This document shows, piece after piece, positions 15,559 through 24,584 of a stretch of DNA of 64,000 nucleotides. Numbering within the stretch: the stretch's first letter is position 1; each line of letters starts with the position of its first letter. The stretch spans positions 1,426,001 through 1,490,000 of the forward strand of contig CAWFNX010000005.1 in assembly GCA_963817335.1 (NCBI GenBank), written 5' to 3'. Made by a program: the position numbers and the translations under genes. The notes below the pieces were generated by a model that saw only the letters and a list, made by a program, of their open reading frames with translations, was not told the origin of the DNA and made no database searches. Origin of the DNA: AV40 sp963817335. Lineage in GTDB: Bacteria > Verrucomicrobiota > Verrucomicrobiia > Chthoniobacterales > UBA10450.

Positions 15559-17273
15559 CGATTAGTCGCGAGCAGCTTGGAGTTTACGGTCTTCGCGGCC
15601 GCTGTCCGATACTGCCGAATCCGCTTCAATTCCTCGCGCGACGCGTCCGATTTGGCAGTTTGCGCGGCTAATTTCGTATAATATTCCTGCGCGCGTCCTT
15701 TATCGCCAGTTTGTTCCGCGGCCAGCGCCGCGCCGTACAATCCTCTGAATCGACCAGGATAAATCTTGAGGGCGGCTTGAAATGCTTCCGTCGCTTCGGC
15801 CGGTCGGCCGCGTTCCAGCAACAGATCCCCGAGTTGCTCGCGGATTGGAACCAGCGCGCCGGGCGACACGGGATGTTTACCCAGACTATCTTCCGAATCG
15901 GCAGCCTGACGCAGCATCTCAATCGCTTCGTCCTTTTTGCCTTCACCGTAAGCGACCCATGCCGAGGCGGCCTTGATTTGCAATTCCAGGTGTCGCTTGA
16001 AGTAATCAAACTTCGCTTCCTTTGTGGCGTCACGGAGTTGCTGCATCCGGGCAATAGCTTTGCGCGCACCATCCAAATCGCCCGTATGCGCTCGACCGAG
16101 CGCGTGAGCGTATTCAATCAATCCTTCCATGAATGGAAACGATGCCCAATGAGGCACTTTCGGAATTTCCAATGCCGCCGCGCTGCGCCAATCCTTGCGC
16201 TCCAGGGCGTAGCGCGCGGGAATTGATGCGAGCGCATAAGCCGCGGTGAATTCCAATTCCGGATTCGTCTTTCGGACTTTTCCCGCCCAATCGACGATCT
16301 CTTTCGCTTTTCCGTCCTCTGCCTGCTGCAAATAGGAGTAAGCCAGGTAGTCCCGGGCGTGCAATTCTTCCGATTCGGTCGCTTCGCGATGTCGCATCAC
16401 TGCGTAGGCGCGCGCGGCGTCCGCTGCAGCCCGATTCGACGCGACCGATTCATCCCACATTCCCAGGCGCGTGAAGATGTGCGAGGGCATGTGCAGCGCG
16501 TGCGGAACCCAAGGCGCGATCGAGCCGTAGCTTTGCGCAGCAGCCAAGCCGCGTTTTGCGAGCGCCGGATAATCGTAGCAGTGAATCAAGTAATGAACGA
16601 CCCCCGGATGATTTGGATTCTCTTTCCACAACTTCTCCAGCAACGTTGCCGCTTCGAGTTGTTTGGAAAGTGTGGTGTCGGTCGGCGTCGCATAACCAAC
16701 CGCCAGCACCGCGAAGGCGTAAAACGTTTCAACTTCGAAATCGTTCGGAAACTTCTCGTAGAGCTGTCGCATTGCCTTTTCGTAGGCCACGACGCGGTCA
16801 CGCGGTCCGACCGGTCCGTGACACGATTGCCCAACTTCGGAAGGCGCCGAACTGTCTGGAGTGTTGTAATAAACATGCAGAGCGTTGATGAATCCGCGTT
16901 CGCGGTCCGTCTTCGCTCCGATTTTCATCGCCTGGTCAATCGCGGCTTTGCCCGCGGTCATTTCGTCGGGAATGGGCGGCGCCCAGATTGGATGCCACCA
17001 GGTCATTGCAATTCCCCACTGCGCCATCGCACATTTAGAGTCTTGCTCGGCCACGGAAGTAAAAGCGCGTCGGGCTTCTTCGTAAAAAAACGAATGAAGA
17101 AGTGCGATACCGCGAGTGAACTCGGGTTGCGCTGCTGTTGTGCAGCTCACCGGGAAATCGACTTTTCCGGTTCCGCGCAAATCTCCCGGTGTCGGAACGG
17201 ATGCGCCTCGAACAATCCCAACACTAATTATGAATAGCGCAACGAATACTCGGGCCAGACGCGATTGAAGCAC
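15555..17273 (-). CDS. Exported tetratricopeptide-repeat protein
   Basis: 572 residues with a cleavable signal peptide (ARVFVALFIISVGIVRGASV). The mature protein opens with VSCTTAAQPEFTRGIALLHSFFYEEARRAF, a TPR unit typical of a secreted family whose function is not known; further helical repeats follow, the last ones (PAEATEAFQAALKIYPGRF, then AQEYYTKLAAQ) near the C-terminus. Probably periplasmic and involved in protein-protein contacts. The start is a GTG at 17273. It overlaps the FAD oxidase start by four bases, so the two are probably co-expressed. Confidence 0.8.
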   Translation of the reverse strand: MLQSRLARVFVALFIISVGIVRGASVPTPGDLRGTGKVDFPVSCTTAAQPEFTRGIALLHSFFYEEARRAFTSVAEQDSKCAMAQWGIAMTWWHPIWAPPIPDEMTAGKAAIDQAMKIGAKTDRERGFINALHVYYNTPDSSAPSEVGQSCHGPVGPRDRVVAYEKAMRQLYEKFPNDFEVETFYAFAVLAVGYATPTDTTLSKQLEAATLLEKLWKENPNHPGVVHYLIHCYDYPALAKRGLAAAQSYGSIAPWVPHALHMPSHIFTRLGMWDESVASNRAAADAARAYAVMRHREATESEELHARDYLAYSYLQQAEDGKAKEIVDWAGKVRKTNPELEFTAAYALASIPARYALERKDWRSAAALEIPKVPHWASFPFMEGLIEYAHALGRAHTGDLDGARKAIARMQQLRDATKEAKFDYFKRHLELQIKAASAWVAYGEGKKDEAIEMLRQAADSEDSLGKHPVSPGALVPIREQLGDLLLERGRPAEATEAFQAALKIYPGRFRGLYGAALAAEQTGDKGRAQEYYTKLAAQTAKSDASREELKRIRQYRTAAAKTVNSKLLATNR

Positions 17274-17296
17274 CGGTTAGATTCTCACGCCTGCGG

Positions 17297-18292
17297 TTAG
17301 GCGGCAAACTGGAATACGATCTTGCCGCTGCGTTTGTCCCGCATCGCGTGGGTTGCGGCTTCTTTGGCTTGATCGATTGAATACGATTTTTCGACTTTCG
17401 TTTTCAACAAGCCGCGCTTCGCCATATCGAAAAGCGGATTAAACGCGGCCATCCGTTCGGCCGGCGTGGCGTGGTCGTACCAATGGTTGATCCAGATTCC
17501 GCGAAACCGGAGGTCTTTGAAAATCAAAAGCCCAGTTGGGATTTTTAGTGGTTGCATACTCATCGCGCCGAAGCTGATCAAAGTCCCGCTGAAAGCCAGA
17601 CAGTTGGCCAGATGCAATGCGCTGTCGCCGCCCACTGAATTCAATCCCAAACGAATCGGCGCGGCGCTCGTCGCGGCTTTCACCTCGTCCCGAAGTTTTT
17701 CATGATCGACCAAGACAATGTCGCCGCCCTCAGCGCGGAGCTCATCGATCAATTCCGGGCGTCGCACGATGTTGATCGTTTTGAAGCCGAGCTCGTGCGC
17801 GATCTGAATCACGGCCCGGCCAACCGCCGAATTCGCTGCGTTTTGAATCACCCAGTCGCCGCGAGCGAGATCCACATAACCGTGCAGCAATCGCCACGCA
17901 GTTATCGGGTTAATTTTCAACATCGCAGCATGAACCGGATCGATTTCTGGCGGAACGGCCACGAGGTCGCTCGCTTTCACGGCGACTGCTTCGCGCCATG
18001 TGCCAATGTTGTGGGGCAAAATGACCAGCGTGCCTTTCGTGATCGTTGAAACATTGGCGCCGACCTCGACGACGATTCCCGAGCCCTCAAATCCGGGAAT
18101 CGCCGGAACTTCGCGCCGGGCCGGATATTTTCCTTCGATCGCGTTGATGTCCGCGGGATTTACCGGCGCTGCGCGCATTGCGACGACTGCTTCGTCGGCT
18201 GCCGGCTTCGGCCACGGCTCCGTCTTGATTTGCAAAACGTCTGCCGGTTTTCCGTGTGTTTCGTAAACAACAACCTTTATAGTTTTGTTCAT
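17297..18292 (-). CDS. MDR-family trans-2-enoyl reductase-like oxidoreductase
   Basis: 331 residues, medium-chain dehydrogenase/reductase fold without the Cys/His zinc ligands. Motifs AAPVNPADINAIEGKYP, PGFEGSGIVVEVG, and NPITAWRLL followed by WVIQNAANSAVGRAVIQIA resemble mitochondrial-type MECR/Etr1 enoyl-CoA/ACP reductases, NADPH enzymes of fatty-acid synthesis. A general quinone reductase is the alternative. Its start ATG is only 2 bp from the divergent CDF gene start, so each promoter must lie within the other gene, unless one start is further in. Confidence 0.82.
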   Translation of the reverse strand: MNKTIKVVVYETHGKPADVLQIKTEPWPKPAADEAVVAMRAAPVNPADINAIEGKYPARREVPAIPGFEGSGIVVEVGANVSTITKGTLVILPHNIGTWREAVAVKASDLVAVPPEIDPVHAAMLKINPITAWRLLHGYVDLARGDWVIQNAANSAVGRAVIQIAHELGFKTINIVRRPELIDELRAEGGDIVLVDHEKLRDEVKAATSAAPIRLGLNSVGGDSALHLANCLAFSGTLISFGAMSMQPLKIPTGLLIFKDLRFRGIWINHWYDHATPAERMAAFNPLFDMAKRGLLKTKVEKSYSIDQAKEAATHAMRDKRSGKIVFQFAA

Positions 18293-18294
18293 CG

Positions 18295-19200
18295 ATGAAT
18301 TCGGCGCCGCATCCTCAGCCGGTTACGGGAAGTCTGCAAACAGGCGCGCGGGTTGCGTTGGTCGGACTTCTCATCAACATCGCGTTGGCCACGATTAAAA
18401 TCGCCGCCGGTTTGTTCGGCAACGCTTATGTCCTTATCGCGGATGGAATCGAATCGGCGTTGGACGTCGGCGGTTCAGTCATCATTTGGGGCGCGTTGAA
18501 ATTTGCCGCGCGTCCGCCGGACGCGACCCATCCTTACGGCCACGGGAAAGCGGAACCATTCGCAGCCATGGTCGTCTCGATCCTCGTAATTGCGGCTGCG
18601 CTCGGCCTGGCTATTTCCAGTGTGCGCGAACTCTTTCTTCCTCGTCACGCGCCGGCTCCGTTCACACTTGTTGTTCTTATCGCAGCTGTTGTGACGAAGG
18701 AAATCATGTTCCGGTACGTTGTCCGAATCGGGCGAAACGCCGAAAGCACGGCGATTCAGACCGACGCGTGGCATCATCGGACCGACGCCATGACTTCGAT
18801 CGCTGCCTTTATCGGCATTTCGGTCGCTTTGATTGGCGGTGATGCCTGGCAAAGCGCGGATGACTGGGCGGCGCTTTTCGCGTGCGCGTTAATCGCTGCA
18901 AACGGCTATCGTCTTCTTCGTCCCGCGCTTTACGAGATTCTCGACACCGCGCCACGCGGCGAAATTGTCGATGTCGTGCGCGACGCTGCGCGATCGGTGC
19001 CGGGCGTAGTCGAAGTCGAGAAGCTATTTATTCGCAAAATGGGCTTGAGTTTTTATGTCGATCTTCACGTAAAAGTGAACGGCGATATTTCCGTGCGCGA
19101 AGGCCATCATATCGCGCACGAAGTGAAACGGGCGATCCAGGAAAGTGACCGGCGGACTGCCGACGTCCTGGTTCACGTCGAACCCGCAGAAAATCTGTAG
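18295..19200 (+). CDS. Cation diffusion facilitator (CDF) metal exporter
   Basis: 301 residues. The membrane domain has six predicted helices; the metal sites show as ADGIESALD in TM2 and WHHRTDAMTS in TM5 (the HxxxD motif), with HPYGHGKAE in the loop between TM2 and TM3. The C-terminal cytosolic dimerisation domain contains VPGVVEVEKLFIRKMG and the His-rich GHHIAHEVK. CDF proteins export Zn, Fe, Mn or Co by proton antiport; the metal is not readable here. The last codon CTG plus the TAG stop fall on the GTAG foot of a palindromic element at 19197, so this element ends the gene. Confidence 0.93.
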   Translation: MNSAPHPQPVTGSLQTGARVALVGLLINIALATIKIAAGLFGNAYVLIADGIESALDVGGSVIIWGALKFAARPPDATHPYGHGKAEPFAAMVVSILVIAAALGLAISSVRELFLPRHAPAPFTLVVLIAAVVTKEIMFRYVVRIGRNAESTAIQTDAWHHRTDAMTSIAAFIGISVALIGGDAWQSADDWAALFACALIAANGYRLLRPALYEILDTAPRGEIVDVVRDAARSVPGVVEVEKLFIRKMGLSFYVDLHVKVNGDISVREGHHIAHEVKRAIQESDRRTADVLVHVEPAENL

Positions 19201-19254
19201 GGGGACGCTGTTAGCGTCCCGTTTCTAGAATGGGAAGCAAACTGCTTCCCCTAC
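19197..19254. repeat. GTAG-bracketed double palindrome joining two convergent genes
   Basis: GTAG (19197-19200), hairpin GGGACGCT-GTT-AGCGTCCC (19202-19220), an 11-base linker, hairpin GGGAAGCA-AAC-TGCTTCCC (19232-19250), CTAC (19251-19254). Both feet provide the TAG stops of the flanking CDF and nucleosidase genes. The same two palindromes occur at 14941, with a C-G pair replaced by A-T in one stem. Confidence 0.88.
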
Positions 19255-19940
19255 AAATTCTGAACCAACTCGACAATCGCATCGGTTAAATTAGAGCGAA
19301 CGCGCGCGATTCTCCCGGAAAACTGGAAGAGCGGTCCGATTGAACCTGGATGTCTTAATAGATATGCAAACAGCCGGCGATAACTTGTTCGTTGGCGTTC
19401 GACGTCGAACAACACGCTTGGCGGTGCTGGAAATGGTTCAGATTGGGTGTCGCTAATTGCCCGAACCGACAACAATGGAATGCCATGGGCTTTGCAAATT
19501 TCGAAAATCGATCCGGTTTCCATGTCCACCGCCGCAGCGCCGGACGCCCGCGCGATTTCATTTCGGTGGGCCAGCGAATCGACGATCGATGTCGACGTGA
19601 AAAGTTTCACGTCGCGCGGTTTTCGATCGCTTAAGATCCGCTGAGCGGCCATCCGCAGTTCGCGATCTGAAAAATTCTCCGCGAGAATCAGGTCGCCAAC
19701 TTTCAATTCATCGGCAACCGCGCCGGCAAAACCGGAGGTGATGACCATTCGTGGTCGGGCTTTGTGGAGCAACGCCTCGAGTCGATCGCTACAGTTCTGT
19801 GCCCCGACTCCAGTGTGCGCAATAGCAACGGTGTGACGGTCGATCTTCCCCAAAATGAAACCGCCTTCGTCTCGAGCTTCGCGGAGGTGACGGCGAAGAT
19901 CCGAGCTTTCGGTCGGAAGCGCGAACGTGATCGCGATCAT
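19251..19940 (-). CDS. Nucleoside phosphorylase-superfamily protein (MTA/SAH nucleosidase-like)
   Basis: 229 residues. MIAITFALPTESSDLRRHL, AHTGVGAQNCSDRLEALL and MVITSGFAGAVADELKVGDL match the PNP/UDP family 1 fold, and ASGAAAVDMETGSIFEI holds the Met-Glu nucleoside-ribose site, then SVRAISDT with the catalytic Asp. Such proteins cleave 5'-methylthioadenosine/S-adenosylhomocysteine, or act in hopanoid synthesis (HpnG). The start overlaps the anti-sigma-like gene stop (ATGA). The stop TAG lies in a palindromic repeat shared with the convergent CDF gene. Confidence 0.8.
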   Translation of the reverse strand: MIAITFALPTESSDLRRHLREARDEGGFILGKIDRHTVAIAHTGVGAQNCSDRLEALLHKARPRMVITSGFAGAVADELKVGDLILAENFSDRELRMAAQRILSDRKPRDVKLFTSTSIVDSLAHRNEIARASGAAAVDMETGSIFEICKAHGIPLLSVRAISDTQSEPFPAPPSVLFDVERQRTSYRRLFAYLLRHPGSIGPLFQFSGRIARVRSNLTDAIVELVQNL

Positions 19941-20587
19941 TGCGCGCTGGAAATGCGCACCTGGAGAATCATTTTTTCGCCGGTTGTCGGTGGTGGTGGC
20001 GGCTCAGTTCCACCGAGACGGGAAAGTGCTTCACGAAAATCGTTCACCCGGCTGGAGGGTATCTCTGCGAAAATCAGGATGCCTTGGTCATTGTCCAGGC
20101 CCTTGGCGGCGGAACCACCGACTGCCTTTGATTCATCGATAACTCTGTTCGCGAGTTTCTGTTGGTCGGAAGCCGGCGCAATCATTTTAATTTCTTCGAC
20201 ATCCAAACGTGGTGTTGGCAAGGCAATCGCTGCCGTCTGGGACAGACTTTGCGCGAGCTCGGTTCGGTTTTGTTCGGTCCGTTCTCGCGCGTGCTGTTTG
20301 TTCTTCATGAAGAAGATCGCGTAAATGCCGAAAGCGACGTTGAGGCCCACGAGCACGATAAAAACGCTCATGATCCTTCGGGCCAGGACGGCGCCGCGTT
20401 CCGAGATCGGTTCCGCATCAGCGGTCCCAACAATCTCGCGCGAATCGCCCATCTGGGCGTGAATTTGCCGCGCCACCGCCAGTTCCCGTCGCGCTTCCGG
20501 ATCGGACATGAAGCGCTCTTCCAATTCGGCGCGTTCGTTAGGTGACAATTTGCCGTCCAGATAATCGAATAGCTTGTCCGGGTTCAT
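19937..20587 (-). CDS. Possible membrane anti-sigma-like protein
   Basis: 216 residues from the ATG at 20587. The N-terminal region MNPDKLFDYLDGKLSPNERAELEERF resembles the short helical domain of anti-sigma factors/zinc-finger HC2 proteins but lacks the Cys/His ligands. One TM (RIMSVFIVLVGLNVAFGIYAIFF) is followed by an exported domain ending in a Pro/Thr-rich segment and MILQVRISSAQ. No partner sigma factor is adjacent. Upstream in-frame codons to 20713 exist but overlap the divergent tamB region and look non-coding. It is coupled to the nucleosidase by a 4-bp overlap. Confidence 0.6.
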   Translation of the reverse strand: MNPDKLFDYLDGKLSPNERAELEERFMSDPEARRELAVARQIHAQMGDSREIVGTADAEPISERGAVLARRIMSVFIVLVGLNVAFGIYAIFFMKNKQHARERTEQNRTELAQSLSQTAAIALPTPRLDVEEIKMIAPASDQQKLANRVIDESKAVGGSAAKGLDNDQGILIFAEIPSSRVNDFREALSRLGGTEPPPPPTTGEKMILQVRISSAQ

Positions 20588-20705
20588 CTTTTGCCTCGGA
20601 CAGGGTGCCGCGACACCTCTCGGCGCGCAATCGGGAAGTCGCCCGGAAATGGGCGAAAGGTGGCCCGATTTGCGCTTTCCCCTCGTGAGGTCGAGTAAAT
20701 CCGTC

Positions 20706-23700
20706 GTGGGCAAATATGGTCAAGGGAGGATCCACGCAGGGGGTTGGCGTCGTCGCGCGTTAATCGCGCTTGGGATTTTTTGCGTTTTGCTCCTGATCCT
20801 GCACCGACCCCTCTTATTATATATTGGTCGCAAAATCGCCCTCCACTACGCGGCCAAGGAGCACTTGAAGATCGAGTTCCGCCTCGAAGGAAGCGTTTTC
20901 ACAAACCTGACTGTAAGAAATTTGCACGCCGCGCCGACCGGGCCTAGCGACGTGGAATCAGTCGACGCCGACTTTGCCCGCGTTGATTACGGACTATTCA
21001 CCCTGTTGCGACATGGAATTTCGAATGCGCTCGGAAATGTCGAAGTGCGTTCGGCGCGCATCGTATTGAATCCAGCGAAGGTGCCATTGCGACCGCGCCC
21101 GCCGAATCCCGAGAAGAAAATCGAGTTGCCGGACATTTTTCCGGAACGCGTCCACATTTCCGACGCGACCATTGTCGTCCGCAATCGGCCCCACGATTTT
21201 ATCGCTGAACATATTGACGTTGATTTGGGCCCGAAACGCTCCGGTCAAATTAAAGTCGCAAAGCTCCAACTGGTGGGCGATCAAACCTGGTTAAATCTGT
21301 CGGCGCCCGCGACCTACTCGAACCGCAATCTCGTCGTGCACGATATCATCCTTGCGGACAATGAGCGATTTCGGTCGATCAATTTCGATGCCTCGCAAAT
21401 AAGTGACCGAAAGTTAGCGATCAATTTTGATTACGCGATCGCAGACGGACATCTATCCGGGGCGATGGTTTTGCGCGAGGCGCAAGCTTCGCTCGATACG
21501 AAAGTCAGCCTTCGGGGAGCGAATATTCCGCTCAATGCAATCAACAAATTCGCAGCATTGCCCGAAGGTTGGATGAGCGGGAGCTTCCAAAATTTAGATG
21601 TCGATCTTCGCGGATTGCTGAGTTCGCCGGTGACTTGGAGCGGAAGTGCAAACGCGGAGGTGAGCAACTTTCGCCAGGAGCAATCATCGTTCGACCACGG
21701 AGTTTTTAAGTTCTCGGCGAAAAACGGGGTCGCCACTTTGCAATCGGCCGACATTCAGCAGGCCAAAAATCAAATTCATCTCCGAGGTTCGAGTGAATTG
21801 CCGCGAGATATTGATGATCTTAACCGCGCCCCGACCGTTTTTTTTCTCGGTGCAAGTCTTCCCGATTTGGGGCAAATCTCGGCAGCGCTTCCGCAAAAAA
21901 TCACCGGTTCAGCCGAAGTTAGCGGAAAGCTTAATATCAAGAATGCGATCGTGAATGGCGATCTCGCGTTGACCTCGCCAAGAGTAGAATTTTCCAATGG
22001 AGGCTCGGCAAATCTAAAAGCGACGGTGAATTTTTCGAAGAAGCTTTCGCCAGCTAACTCGGACAAGCCATGGTTCGACAATATCGTTTCCGATGTCACG
22101 CTCGCTGCTTCCGACATTCGGTTTCGGGATTTCGTCGCCGATTCGATGGAAGGGTCGCTTCACATTAAGGACGATCTGGTCACGTGCGATCGTTTGGCCG
22201 TTACCCGAAAACAAAACCAATTCGCCTTCAGCGGTGATTATCGTTTGCCGAAAGATCTGGCCAAGGCCTCGGAGCAACCGGCCAAGCTGGATATTTCGTT
22301 GAGCGCTCCGGAACTGGCCGACTATTGGGTCGCGAATTCGCCGGACAAAATAACCGGACCTGTCCAGGGAAGTGGCCAGATCGAATGGAAAGATGGGGTC
22401 GCCAACGGGCGGTTATCGATCTTCGGCGCGAACCTTCGCCTGCGCGACCTGGTCTTTCCGCAACTAAACGTGCAATGCGAGATTTGGAACAGCGTCGTTT
22501 ATTTGAACGACGTCAGCGCGAAATTAAACGAGCAGGATTTCGTCACCGGCAATGCAATTTTCGATTTGGGCCGCTCCCATCGCTACAGCGGCAAATGGCA
22601 GGCAAACATTTCGGATCTGTCAAAGCTCCGCCCGCTTCTGCGGACATTCGGAAATCAAAATGAGCTCGGCGGTTCCCTCGTCGTGGCTTGGGAAGGCAGC
22701 GGTGACGCCGTCGCGTTCAAGAAATCGGGGCAATTAAAGTTAGCGCTGGACAATGGCCGCTACGGCAACGCCCGTTCCTTGCAGGCCCACGCGGACGCGA
22801 CCTATTCCGCGGAAGACCTCGATATTCCGACGATTCTTCTGCGCAGCGACAAAATGTATTTCCAGGCGATCGCCCGCGCCCGGGGCGACCGACTCGAGAT
22901 CAGCAAAGTCGAGCTCGACCAGGGCCAGGCGAAATATGCCGGCGGTTACATTTCGATTCCATTCGTTTGGAAAAATCTTGGCACGGATTCGCCACTGCTT
23001 CCGTCTGACGGAAAGGTGACGGCGACATTTCAATCCGAGAACCTCGACATTAAAAAACTTTTTCAGGACGTCGGGCTCAAGCCGGCCGCGTCCGGTTCGT
23101 TGAATGTGAAATTCGACGCCAGCGGAACCTTGGCGGATTTGAATGCGCGACTCGACGTCCAGATGCGCGATTTGCGGAGCCTCAGCCTGGAAAAGTTCGA
23201 GCCGGCGTCCCTCGATCTGACCGCGCAAACTAAAGGCAAGGCATTAACGATCAGTGGAAAATTGCAGCAGGCGAAAATTCAGCCGCTGGAGCTGATTGCG
23301 AATTTCCCGTTCGATGTTCCGAAAATCGCGGATCAGGGAAAATTGCCGGACGACACGCCGATGAACGCCAAACTGCGATTGCCGCGCAGTTCGGTGAATT
23401 TCTTGAGGCAGTTCGTTCCCGGCGTGCAAGAACTGGACGGAGACGCGGCGCTTGATGTCGATATTCGCGGAACTGTTGGGAAACCAGTCCTGACTGGAAG
23501 CGGCGATATGACAATTAATGTCGCGCGCATGACCGATCCGACGCTGCCGGCGGTGCAAAATTTCAAGGCTCGCCTCAATTTTGCGAACAACGCTCTGACC
23601 GTCGAGCAATGCCGGGGCGAACTTTCCGGCGGGCATTTCACCGTGACCGGCGGCGTAACTTTCCCGACGTTACGAAATGTGGAATTGAATTTGGCGTTGA

Positions 23701-24584
23701 AGGCAGACAGCGCGCTGATCGCGCGAAACGAGACGCTCACCGCGCGGGCTGATGCCGACATCAAAATTGTCGGACCCTTAACCGCCGCGCAAGTCAACGG
23801 CACGATCGCGATCACGAACAGTCAGGTTCTCAAGAATCTGGATTTGATGCCGATTGGATTGCCCGGCCGGCCTGCGCCGAAACCGCCGTCGTCGCGTCCG
23901 GACTTTTCCATTCCACAGCCGCCGCTTCGCGATTGGAAGCTCGACGTGACAATCAAGACAAAGGACCCAGTCCTTCTTCGCGGGAACCTCGCGAATGGAA
24001 AAGCGATCAGTGATCTGCACCTGACCGGAACGGGCCTGCACCCGGCCTTGGACGGTTATGTGCGGTTGGACAATGTCGACGCTACATTACCATTCAGCCG
24101 GCTCGAAATTTCGTCCGGCTTTCTTTACTTCGATCCGTCCGATCCGTTGAACCCGAAGATGGACATGCACGGTCGATCAGTCATCCGCGATTACACGATA
24201 AACGTTTACATTTACGGAACGACGCTCGCGCCGCAGGCGATTTTCAGCAGCGAACCGCCGCTTCCGCAGGAAGAAATCATTTCTCTGCTTGCAACAGGCA
24301 CGACCCGGGAGGAATTAAGTGGAAATAATAACGTGCTGGCCGGACGCGCAGCCATGTTGCTCGTCCAACAGCTCTATCGAAAAGTTTTTAAGAAAGGGCA
24401 GGGGACGCAGAGCAGCTCAGTCTTCGATCGATTGGATTTGGATGTGGGAACGGTGGATCCTCGAACTGGGCAGCAGCAGGCAACTGCGCGCTTCAAGATC
24501 AACGACCAGTTCGTGCTCCTCGGAGATCTCGGCGTTGGCGGCGATTATCGTGGCATGGTCAAATATCTGATTCGATTCCGGTAA
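20706..24584 (+). CDS. tamB: Translocation and assembly module protein TamB
   Basis: About 1290 residues. After an N-terminal membrane anchor (LIALGIFCVLLLILHRPLLLYI) comes a very long beta-rich repeat region (GSVFTNLTVRNLHA, then SGKLNIKNAIVNGDLAL and similar), ending in the TamB C-terminal domain: KMDMHGRSVIRDYTINVYI, EPPLPQEEIISLLATGTT and LGDLGVGGDYRGMVKYLIRFR. TamB spans the periplasm and with TamA helps assemble outer-membrane proteins or move phospholipid. A GTG at 20706 with GAGGT about 12 bases upstream gives a start just before the TM; in-frame ATGs at 20649 and 20574 are alternatives, the latter overlapping the divergent gene. The stop overlaps the tamA start (TAATG). Confidence 0.88.
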   Translation: MGKYGQGRIHAGGWRRRALIALGIFCVLLLILHRPLLLYIGRKIALHYAAKEHLKIEFRLEGSVFTNLTVRNLHAAPTGPSDVESVDADFARVDYGLFTLLRHGISNALGNVEVRSARIVLNPAKVPLRPRPPNPEKKIELPDIFPERVHISDATIVVRNRPHDFIAEHIDVDLGPKRSGQIKVAKLQLVGDQTWLNLSAPATYSNRNLVVHDIILADNERFRSINFDASQISDRKLAINFDYAIADGHLSGAMVLREAQASLDTKVSLRGANIPLNAINKFAALPEGWMSGSFQNLDVDLRGLLSSPVTWSGSANAEVSNFRQEQSSFDHGVFKFSAKNGVATLQSADIQQAKNQIHLRGSSELPRDIDDLNRAPTVFFLGASLPDLGQISAALPQKITGSAEVSGKLNIKNAIVNGDLALTSPRVEFSNGGSANLKATVNFSKKLSPANSDKPWFDNIVSDVTLAASDIRFRDFVADSMEGSLHIKDDLVTCDRLAVTRKQNQFAFSGDYRLPKDLAKASEQPAKLDISLSAPELADYWVANSPDKITGPVQGSGQIEWKDGVANGRLSIFGANLRLRDLVFPQLNVQCEIWNSVVYLNDVSAKLNEQDFVTGNAIFDLGRSHRYSGKWQANISDLSKLRPLLRTFGNQNELGGSLVVAWEGSGDAVAFKKSGQLKLALDNGRYGNARSLQAHADATYSAEDLDIPTILLRSDKMYFQAIARARGDRLEISKVELDQGQAKYAGGYISIPFVWKNLGTDSPLLPSDGKVTATFQSENLDIKKLFQDVGLKPAASGSLNVKFDASGTLADLNARLDVQMRDLRSLSLEKFEPASLDLTAQTKGKALTISGKLQQAKIQPLELIANFPFDVPKIADQGKLPDDTPMNAKLRLPRSSVNFLRQFVPGVQELDGDAALDVDIRGTVGKPVLTGSGDMTINVARMTDPTLPAVQNFKARLNFANNALTVEQCRGELSGGHFTVTGGVTFPTLRNVELNLALKADSALIARNETLTARADADIKIVGPLTAAQVNGTIAITNSQVLKNLDLMPIGLPGRPAPKPPSSRPDFSIPQPPLRDWKLDVTIKTKDPVLLRGNLANGKAISDLHLTGTGLHPALDGYVRLDNVDATLPFSRLEISSGFLYFDPSDPLNPKMDMHGRSVIRDYTINVYIYGTTLAPQAIFSSEPPLPQEEIISLLATGTTREELSGNNNVLAGRAAMLLVQQLYRKVFKKGQGTQSSSVFDRLDLDVGTVDPRTGQQQATARFKINDQFVLLGDLGVGGDYRGMVKYLIRFR

